From: Paraspadella gotoi
Lineage: Eukaryota; Chaetognatha
Length of the DNA: 64,000 nt
Assembly: GCA_051294375.1 (NCBI GenBank)
Contig: CM119270.1
Location: 18,535,504-18,599,503, forward strand
Direction: 5' to 3'
The position numbers and the translations under genes were made by a program. This document shows, piece by piece, positions 21,169-31,097 of the stretch (position 1 is the first letter of the stretch; each line of letters starts with the position of its first letter). The notes under the pieces are model-generated. The model did not search any database and was not told the origin of the DNA. It saw only the letters and a list, made by a program, of their open reading frames with translations.

Positions 21169-24100
21169 CTAAGCGGGTCCGCCGTTCCAAGTCTCCTCCT
21201 CTTCCTCTTCCTCTTCCTTTACGTAGTTCATCGGGAAGTAGCCGATCTTCTTAGACTCGCAGCCTTGGACTTGGCCCTTCCACCAACCCCTATCCCCGCC
21301 GGCCTTGGAGACCACGGCGACCCGATCCCCGCGAGTCAAGTGGATCTGGTTCATCGCCGACGGAGAAAAGTCATAGATGGCCACGGCGTGACCGAGAATC
21401 GGGAGAAGAGTGGTGCCGGCGACGCTGCGTCGCGAAGAGGGCGTGTTGAGGCTGCGGCGCTGCCGCCCGGCGCCAGAGTTGTACGGGTGAGCGAGAGTCG
21501 AGTCGAGCCCGGGAAAACTGGAGACGAGAGAGACGGAGGAATAGAAATCCACCAAATCTTTGATCCGCGGGAAAAAGTTGATGTCGGCGATGAAGAAACC
21601 TCTTGATACCTCCCATCGGACACGGATGTGCTTGACGGAGCCGTGGAAAGCGATAGAGACGGCGTGATTGCCCTCCGCATTGCGTCGAATCATGAAGGTT
21701 CCGTCGGCGAATCCACGGAGCGCCTTGTCCGCCTCCGGCCGCTCCATACTCGGCACGTACCACGGAAAGTTCTGAAGGTTAGAGGTTTCGGTGGAAGCGG
21801 CGGAAGAGGCGGAAGAATGGCGCCGCTCGACGCCGTTGCAATGACCGGAATCGTTTCTAAAATGGGGGACGGAGTCGCCGCTGCCTTCGCTGGAGTTGTT
21901 ACCAGAGTCGTTGAGCGTCAAGGCTGGCCGGTGGTAAGCGCTTACCGGCGTCGACGGGCGAGCGCCGCGCCCGAGAGTACCCACTCCTTCCTTGACGAAA
22001 CTGGAGGGAAAGAAGCCGAAGCATTCGGGCTGATCCAAACGATGACCCTTCCACCAAAAGGGGTCCGACTTGTCGAGGACGTTGATAGAGTCGAGGGCCT
22101 CGAAAAGAACGACGGGAAGGTCGCCCGGCGTCGGATGACCTTTGTAGGCGCGGACCGCATAGACGATAGTCTTGGGAGGCTCCTGATTCGACACTTTAGA
22201 GATACAAGCCTTGTGCGCGTCCGTTTGAGTTCGGTTGCATCTAATGGTATAGAAACTTAGGATTAGGAAGAATTAAAATGATTGACTCCTGAATAAACTT
22301 ATAGTAGTAGTAAATTACAAAGGCAAATTAGATTAAGATTGATCACAACATTGGTAAGACTAAGAGATTTAACCACACAAAACCACAAAGAAAAAACCGC
22401 AGACCTGTAGCCTTGAAAAAATATGCCGTGGAGAAGCTTGTCGCAGATGCTGCAATAAGTGGGTTCGGGGAAAGTGTGAAGAGCGAACTCGTGTGTTGCG
22501 GTGCGGGCCCCGCGAGGCAACGTGTTGTCCATCGCCAGTTGGATCGCTTCAATCCACTTCCGTTTCATATCCTAAGATTTTTTAATTAATTAATCATTAA
22601 AGAACACAATTATAATTACAAAAACACGCAAGCAACACGAATTAGAACTTCAAAAATCTGGCACCTTAGTCTTGGCGTACACGGTGTAGGCGTGATTGTT
22701 GGTGGCTTCAGCGAGAACAAACTGGTGGTGCCATCTCTCGACGCCGCCGCCTCGATCCGGGTCATCCACGCGGTACTTGGAGAGATCCATGGCTCCCTTG
22801 TAGTGAAACACGTCACCCCTGGCCTTGCACATTAGGAGGACCTGAAAATGAACAGGCGGCGAATACATTTTGCCGATTTCTCACTTTTCATTCAACCCCA
22901 AATTTCTCCTCGGATATTACGATGCGCATATACCTTGTCGAAAAGAAAGATATGCCGCTGCTTCGATCTTCTATCCTCGTGCGCCCTGATGTTAACGACT
23001 CCGTCCCGCTGCAGCTTCCCGTAGTCCGTGAGCGAAGTGTTGAGCGGCATGTTGATGTCGACGATGCTGCGCTGAATCTGTCTCACGATCTGCATTGTCT
23101 CGTTGTCGCGTTTCACTTCGTTGATGTAGAGAGCAACGTCTTGCATCGCCTCCAGACAAGACTCCAGCTTCAGCTTGACGCCGTCGCCGCTGCCGCCTCC
23201 GCTGCCGCCTCCGCTGCCCCCGGGGTCGTCCTCCGTGTTCCGCAGCAACTCCTTCAGCAGAAGGGGATACTTGAGGATCCGCTGCATGGGCACGCTGAGG
23301 ATGTCTCGGAGACGGAACCGGCCCTCCTTGGCTTCGGCCTCGCAGTCCTGGATCTTGAGTCGGACGGCCTCGTTGCGTCGGGCGACGACGTCGATGTGTT
23401 CGTGGGATTCGGTCAAGAGGGCGCAGTACTTTCCGTAAGAGAGGAAGCTGCGTTTGTACTTGAGGAAGACGTCGGCGACGTCGACGGGGTAGCGCTTCCT
23501 CAGTTCCGCGTAGAACTCGTCGTGGAAGTTGCGGAGATCCTCCACGTTGATGAAGATCTTGTCCCGGTCTTCCTTGGTGATGACGTTTCTGAGGTAGGGG
23601 AAGGGGGCGAAGCAAGGCAAAGTGAATTCCAAGTCAAGGAATTCAGGAATTCAGGCTCCGTGACATTTAAGCCGGAACCGGGAGACCCAGGGATTGATCC
23701 AGGGACGCACGGTTGAAACGAGATGATTAAGCCTGCTCAGCCATTGAAACGAGGACGGACAGCAGTGAGGCAACTTTAAATCGTGCTGGCAATTCTGATC
23801 CAATTATCTTTCATTAATGGAAAATTAAATTCAATAAAGTTCGTCAGATTTTATCAAAAAATTGGGAGTTTTCATGTTTCATTTTTTTCCCCTTTTTCTA
23901 GCTTTCTCTAATTGAAATACTTTAAAATAAAACTATCGAGTTAAAAGTTCAATTCTGAATTCAACACTAAACGACTCCTGCCCCAAACATTTCTTATCTT
24001 CAACATTCCGCCCTAGCTTTACCTCAGCGGCTGCACGAACTTCTTGACGATCATCTCCAAAGCCTCGACGTAGTTCTTCTCCGTCTCCAAGAGTTCCTTC

Positions 24101-26411
24101 AGACAATGATCTCGCTTCGTCTTGGGCTGCGGAAACTCGTCCTCGTCGTCGGCGCCTTTTGTCTTGCAGATGCTGTCGTAAATCTCTTCCTCCTCTTCCT
24201 CCATCTCCGTCACAACCTGAGGCAAAAAAAAAAAGGCTAAATTTTACTTTCGCCGAAAAATTATTTAAATTTTAAAAATATTACTTAATTACCTTAACAC
24301 TAAACCCTAAACTACCCCTAAATTACTCTTAACCCTAACCCCTCCCTAACCCCGGTCGGCGAAAGTAAAAGTAACCCCCCCAATAAAAATTAAAAGTATA
24401 GTGATCTCGCCAGACGTTACTATCAATGAAAATTAATAAAAAAATCTGAAAAAAAAAAACTGAATGATTGATGCGATAACGAATTATTGATATAATAATA
24501 ATTGATTGATTGATATAATAATAATTGATTGATTTATATAATATTGATTGATTGATACAATGATAACCAAATATTGATACGATGATAACCAAATATTGAT
24601 GCGATGATAACCAAATATTGATGCGATGAAAACAAAATATTGATGCAATGATAATAAAATATTGATGCAATGAAAATCAATGGATTGATATGAAGAAAAA
24701 CAAAAGATTGATGCGATAATAACCAAATGTTGATAAAATGATAACCAAATATTGATGCGATGATAACGAAATAATGGATGTGATGATAATCATTCACTGA
24801 TGCGATAATATTCATTGATGCAATGTCAGCCATTCTTTGATGCGATGATAGTCATTCACTGATACGATGATAGTCATTCACTTATGCAATGATAATCATT
24901 CATTGTAAATAAAACAAAATGCGTGTATGAGAGAGAGAGAAAAAAAGAAAGATAAAAAAAAGATAAAAAAGCTGGACAGCCGCTGGAGAGCTAACTTGTT
25001 TTTAAACGAATCAGAAGAAGCAGCAACGGAAAAAAAAAGAGCGAAATATAATTAAAAGAAAGAGCGACATATATGTATTTAAAAGGGAAAGAGCTGGACA
25101 GCTGAACTCATCTATATATACAAAAATTTTTTTTTAAATAAAACAAATGAGTGTAAGAAGATGAAACCTCTATGATCAGAAGCCATATTTAAATTTTCAG
25201 CTTCTTATGGTTACACACTTGGGCTATTTTCAATGTTAAAATAACAACAACAACGACGACTACTATCAAAAGAAACAAAGCCTAATTCACATCTAGCCCA
25301 AGTCGGGCATTTGCACGTCTTGCGAGATAAAAAAAAAAGGGGGGGAAAAAGTTGAAACTGGTTTCGTCGCGGCGAAGGGGTGTTGAAGAATATTCTAATT
25401 CTTTTGAAATTTAAAGCGTAAGAAAAACAGGTTTCCTTGATTTGGTTGAGGGAAAATACGTATGTATGAAAATTTGCAAATTACTTGTTTCACTATTTTT
25501 CATTTTTCTATTTTAATATTTTTATGAAGGATTTAGTATTTAATCTATATTATTTATTCAAACATATATTGCTTTCTTTTTTAAAAATGTTTTATTTATC
25601 TAATAATACAATTTGGGAAGGGGAAGTCAGTGTTGTCTTCTGGAAATAGAGGGAGCATCTATACAACACAAGGTTAGATTACTATCTGTCCTAGTTTTCT
25701 AATAGATATCACACATCATTTCTGTTAGAAAGTCATTAATGAAAAATCATAATATCTAAGAGGCTGAACAGAAAGGGGTGGGAATGGATAATTTTTTGAG
25801 GGACCAACGTTATATATGATTTGTTTACCAATAGGGATAAGACTACTATGTAGAATTGTATGTTCTGATAGGGATACATACTGGGGAAAGGTCTATAGGG
25901 GCACCTTTATGTCATGAATATAATTTTAAAATACTTTAATGAAAATTTTATTTTTTCTTTATCCTATTTTTTAATTATTTCTTTTTTGAATATTTTTTAT
26001 CTTTTATGTTTATACAATGGGAAGGTCATCAGTTGGGAACCTATACCCTTCATGGATTTCGGCTCTTTAATCCCAATATCCAGGTATAGGCGAGCCATCA
26101 CCAAATGGTGATCCTTCATTGTTGCTTATCTTACATTTTAAAGGTATATCTTGAATGTTTATCTGAAACAGACCAAAGCCCTGGCATCACAGCATTATTA
26201 ATTTTAGAGAAATTTTATTAAGGTTTTGTAATAATTTGTAATTTGTAAATAAATAAAATGTATTTCGGTGAAACAAAAGAGTTGAGGACGATTCTTCGGC
26301 CATTATGGGACTTTTTTCTCGCGCTGTCTCCCTCCCCTATCTTTCTAATTCTTTGTCTCCCGCCCCCTATACTACTCCCAACTCGTCAAACTTCAAACTT
26401 CTTCTCTATTT

Positions 26412-26457
<46 letters not shown>

Positions 26458-27145
26458 CATATATCAATTAGGAAGACATTGAAAAACCACATTCCACATC
26501 CCCCCCCTACCCACCTTAACCACCTCAATCCCCAACCAACCACCCCAACCACCTCGTAAACGTCCTCCATCTCGGCATCGTCGACCCCCTTCTCCATGGC
26601 CAGACTCTCCAGCGGCATGTAGATCTCCTCCTCGACCTCCTTGGGCCGGCGACGTCGGAAGGCGTCCGGAGGAAACCCCGGGGAGACTGCGGCCAACGCC
26701 ACGGGAGACTTGGACATCTTGGCCAGAGTGCGGACGACGCTGCCGAAGTCGGAGAGGTCGTAAAGGTGGAGAGGTTCGAAGAGGTCGTCCTTGCGGAGAG
26801 CGAAGTTCGTCCGCGCCACCTGTTGGGCAATGAGAGAGAGTCAAAGCGTTAAAAGGTTAACGGTTATCATCCAAGTAAACCAACTCTCCAAACCTGCAAG
26901 AACGTCCTCACGTTATTGAGACATAAAAACTGACTCATTTGGGGGCGCTGAGCGATCCCGCGAGGCTCGACGCAGCCCGGGTTGAGTTTATTCGCCAGAT
27001 GGCATAGAATGACGCCGTCGCGAAGATGTTGCGCCAGATCGAAGACGGAGGCGTCGTGCTGCAAGGAGCGGTGATCTCGCGGAAGAACGCCGCACCGGAC
27101 GAGCCATTCCGCGCACAGGCGCCACTCTTCGGAGGTCGAAGCCAT
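21169..27145 (-). CDS. VAV: Vav Rho-family guanine nucleotide exchange factor
   Basis: Predicted 927-residue Vav, a tyrosine-kinase-activated Rho/Rac GEF at the plasma membrane. Exons: 26894-27145, 26553-26819, 24023-24216, 22934-23588, 22665-22841, 22405-22571, 21169-22240. Phases all agree (2784 bases). Domain order is complete: calponin homology (about 1-120, with RPQMSQFLCLNNVRTFL); acidic region with three regulatory tyrosines in EEIY/EDVY/EEIY contexts (151, 172, 186); DH (about 199-400, with VPMQRILKYPLLLKELL and NEVKRDNET); PH (about 415-530); C1 (542-591); SH3 (about 594-656); SH2 (about 731-812, FMIR with the phosphotyrosine-binding Arg756); and a C-terminal SH3 (about 855-912). Oddities: a Gly-Ser linker-like insert at 361-374 in the DH domain, and a C1 domain lacking two zinc ligands. 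The ATG at 27143-27145 gives the expected short N-terminus. Confidence 0.95.
23630..23770. repeat. Possible SINE fragment in Vav intron
   Basis: A locally GC-rich patch lies just upstream of Vav exon 4. On the minus strand it holds GGATCAATCCCTGGGTC, a B-box-like motif. No second copy is seen in the window. Confidence 0.2.
24289..24356. repeat. Degenerate telomere-like CCCTAA repeats
   Basis: Repeated CCCTAAA/CCCTAAC units with variable spacers lie in the large Vav intron. They resemble interstitial telomeric sequence but are imperfect. Confidence 0.5.
24465..24906. repeat. Minisatellite, about 22-bp unit
   Basis: Tandem variants of ATTGATGCGATGATAACCAA run through about 440 bases of the Vav intron between exons 2 and 3. 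The left end grades into ATTGATTGATATAATAAT units. Confidence 0.85.
26417..26452. repeat. (CT)n microsatellite
   Basis: CT run on the plus strand, about 100 bases inside the Vav intron after exon 2. Confidence 0.95.
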
Positions 27146-30100
27146 CGTGTACGGGAAAGCGATTTTAATTTATTTGGCTTTTTTAATCAAGGCACTTTCG
27201 GGAGAATTGTTTTATAAAAGCTGTACTGGCTCGGGAGAACAATTTTTTTTTTTTACATATTAATCCTTTTTGTCTCTAAAAGTTCGTCACTTATATTTGG
27301 ATTCGGAACACATTCCGAAGGTTTCATCTAGAGAAGTAAAAACGAAATATTTTTTTCAAAAAATTCTGGGAATAACCGAATAACCCACGGAACTTTCGAT
27401 ACTCGTAATCCCGTATTTATTTCGGTTTTTGCCTTAAACTGTCTCAAGTTTCCGCCCAGGATTTCACAAATATCGCGAGGGAAAAAACAACAATCGTTTC
27501 ACCAGCCGGAGATTTTCTTTTTTTTAACTTTTTATTAACATTTTTGTGATTTTTTTTTCCCCGAGGACCTGCCCATCTCAGACAACACATGATGGCTCAC
27601 GTTGATCATCTGTTCGAAATCCTTTTCTTTTCGCGTCTCCCCTCTGGCGACCACGGACAAAACATCAATGGACAAAAGATTAAAGGTTTCTTTATGAAAA
27701 TTTAGATTAAAACTTTCAATTTTAACATCTCGAATATAAAATTAAATATATAATTTCATTTACAATCATCTTTCTTAAACTGAATCTTAAAAACATAATT
27801 CATAATAAACCTCTACTTGCCATTTGACGTATCAAATCCTAAAATTTGGGCCTTAGTTACTCGTAACTTGAAATCGAAATGATCTAATTCATCAGGAATA
27901 AACGGTTATTCACCGTTAAGCTACTTGCAGTGACATTTTTCATTTCTGTTTTATACGTAATTTTTTTTTGGTTAATAAATTCATTTTATCTATCAAATTG
28001 GTGCAACCAATATAAATTTATTCATTCATTCAAGAAAAGTTCAGGTTATATTGTGGCTAGGCCTCCATCCCTTTTACAAGATAATGACATAGCAGTACTT
28101 CCAATTAAGCTCTCAAACAGTCAAAGCCTTCATTATGAACTCCTAGATGACCTGGAATTCTCACCAATGCAATAATATAACATTTTATAAACTGTTACTA
28201 TTGTTTCTGTTTTAAACTGTTATTATTATATTTATACAAGCTGTTTCACAATAACATACTATCTCGTGAAAGAAGGCCTCAATTCGAAATAGGAATTCGT
28301 GGTTTAAGGTGAAACATTTCTTCTATTTGATGCCACAATGTTTTTCCTCATATAAACTTTAAAACAATTCAACGAAGTCACCGAAAGGGGCAAATAGCAG
28401 ATGATAACAACGATGCTAAATGAAAATCAATGAGAGGCTAGTCTAGGCTACCAAAAAAAAAATACCAACAGCATCAACGGAAGTAATCAACAGAAGGAAG
28501 GGGAAGCATTTTTTTTTATCGAGAGTAAGAAATGGAGGCGCGCCCATGGGGCGAGAAGAGGTAATAAAACACGTAACATTCACGTTATGGAAAAACGTCA
28601 TGATAAAACGTCATGATCAACCTTATGGTAAACGTTATGATAAACGTAATGATTAACGTAGCCCCACGCGCCGTAGGAAGAAAAAAGAATACGCAACAAA
28701 GAAAAAAAAACGGAACTTACTAGCAAAATTCGGGTATGTACACACAACGTAAATTCCGGGAGGGGGTGGCGGCTGGAGGGCAAGAGTTATCTTTCTAATT
28801 AAAAAGTAAACAAATGGTCAACATGGAAGATTTTAACACTACGTCTGACAACGGGTTTAACAAAGAGTTTGTGTTTGGACACAAAACCTCGCGTGTGAAA
28901 ACGAATATATTTGGATAACAGGAAATGAATAAAAAAACTTTAAGAGCAGACTAGAAAATACGCTAGAAAAAAAAAAAAAAAATAAGCTAAAAATTACGCG
29001 ACGGTTAAAGACATCCGATGGACGTTTCTTTCATTTACGCTAAAAATACATTTTCTCTTACACTTTTTTGTTCCACCACGTGATAAAAATTTGTAATATA
29101 ACAAATTTGAACAAAAATTTTGTAAAAACTGAATTCAAATTTCCTGGCTGGAAAAGAGAGCTAGGAAAGTGGGGGGGGGGGTTTGAGGCTAAGAAATCTT
29201 GAAAAGAGCAATCGAGTAAAAAAAAAAATATTCGTCAGGAAGACGAGGATAAAAAAAGTATCAAACTTTTTTTAAATTTGGTGCTTAAAAGAGCGACATC
29301 TGGAAGGAAAGGCGGAAGAAAAGGGGGGAGGGTGAAAAGGGGGAGAAAGATAGAAAAGATGGGAGGAAGAGAAGAAAGGGGAGAGGGTAAAAGAGAAGAA
29401 AGGGAAAGCGTTATACCTGATTGGCCTGATTCGTACTAAAATTCCAACGTCTCTTTGCCGGCGCGAGATTTATCGCCGGAAGTCAAGGATTTGAGTGAAA
29501 GGGGACGGGGCATGGGGAAGGGGGGGGGCGGTGACTTGGAGGAATGGGGACGGAGAGGATGAATGGCCGAAAGGGTTGGGGGACCGATGGGATGACTAAG
29601 GATGAAAGAGATGGCGAAGGGTTGGGGGACAGATGTGATGACTAAGGATGAAAGAGATGGTAAAGGGTTTAACAATAGAGAGTAACGGGGATGCAGAGGA
29701 GGGGGGGAATTAGAAGGATTGATCTCACTAAAATGTGAAATATGCTTTTTTTTTATTCGGAGTGAGGCCCATTTCACATTCGGTCACATTCGGTCACATG
29801 TCGGGCGATAGGGATTTTTTTTTTATCTTCCAGATGAATTAATGAGCGATGAACGACTCGGGGAGGAAAATCTAAATTTGAAAAAAAAAGCGTCTACGAG
29901 AAAAAAAAACAAAAACAAAAAAAACAAAAGGCAAGCGCTACTACCAAAAATAAAAACCCGAATTATGAAGTAAAAAAAAAAAGCCATTTTCAAAACGACT
30001 CGCGTGATTGTTATTAAGCGGGTTAGAGAGAAAAAAAAAGAGTAAATGAAGAAAAAAATATTGATTGTTCGTAAGGTGTTTATCTAACAAGGCACAAGCA

Positions 30101-30187
30101 ATGTTTTGTATACAATGAAAATGGTAAGAGTGTGTAAAACAGAAAAAGTCAAAAATTCGATTTCCGCTTAGATAGGAGGGAAGGGGG

Positions 30188-30648
30188 AGAGAGACAGAGA
30201 GAGACAGAGAGAGACAGAGAGAGAGAGAAAAGAAGAGAGATAGTATAAAAGCGGTTCATATTTTTTTTTTACCTCACCTGTTCGGTCTATACATACGATA
30301 GAAAATAGAAATAGGAAACTGGCGTGTATGAAGACGATAAAACTTTTTTAGCACATGAAGTTCCACTATCAAGACAACGATTCACAATTGGTTGTTATTT
30401 ATATTTCGCTTTTGAGCTTACAATTAAGACTAGCAATGTGTGGGTTCTTATGGTCGAGAAGGGTCTTTCTCTCTAACAATTTTTAAATTAAATATACACA
30501 CAAATTTTTTGAGCTGTCTTTTAAACTTTCCCCGATCCTGATAAACTTAACTATAATGTATAAAAAAATCTAACAAGACCCAAATAACTTGATGAAGCGA
30601 GACAGACAGACAAAGAGAAAGAGAGAGTGAGAAGAGAAAGAGAGAGAG

Positions 30649-30679
<31 letters not shown>

Positions 30680-30722
30680 AAGAGAGAGAGAAAGAGAGAG
30701 AGAGAAAGAGAGAGAGAGAGAA
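30188..30722. repeat. Two (GA)n arrays with flanking unique DNA
   Basis: GA/GACA repeats at 30188-30238 and GA/GAAA repeats at 30617-30722, in the 3' flank of ELK. Confidence 0.9.
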
Positions 30723-30877
30723 AGCAAGTCTTCCTGAAATAACCGCCGGTGGTCGAAAAACCTTTTTCTGTTTTGATAAGTGATTGTGATTTTAGCGAGA
30801 CAGACAGAGAGGGAGTGAAGATGGGAAAAGGAACGAGAAAACGACGGCGCGAACGACGATCCACGTCGCCCGCAAAA

Positions 30878-30902
30878 TAAAAAAAAAAAAAAAAAAAAAA
30901 AA
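30878..30902. repeat. Poly(A) tract
   Basis: About 25 A on the plus strand in the ELK 3' flank. Confidence 0.9.
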
Positions 30903-31042
30903 GAAGGTCTTTTGTTTTTTTCTTCGTCGGAAAACAATTGATATCACGATGCCTTTTTGTTTGTTTTGAAGTTTCCTTCCCTCTCTCATCTCGTCCCCTC
31001 ATTCGCGATCTTGAGTTCCCCCCCCAACTTTTTTTATCACTA

Positions 31043-31048
31043 TTTATT
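31043..31048 (-). terminator. ELK poly(A) signal AATAAA
   Basis: TTTATT on the plus strand reads AATAAA on the minus strand, about 50 bases past the ELK stop codon. That would make a very short 3' UTR. Confidence 0.45.
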
Positions 31049-31097
31049 TTCGATCACGTGACTCCCACCGCTCACTACGACGCCCCCCCTTTCTCAA

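Larger units (their letters stand above)
27146..31097. other. Intergenic between Vav and ELK
   Basis: Nearly 4 kb without a recognised exon. It holds short tandem repeats near 28566 and 29550, poly(A) runs, and (GA)n arrays at 30188-30238 and 30617-30722. The Vav promoter should lie at its left end. An 81-codon AT-rich open frame at 27930-28175 (+) resembles nothing I recognise. Confidence 0.6.

Noticed and set aside
27930-28175. 81-codon plus-strand frame
   Set aside because: AT-rich, hydrophobic at its start, no recognisable motif and no exon-like GC content; probably chance.
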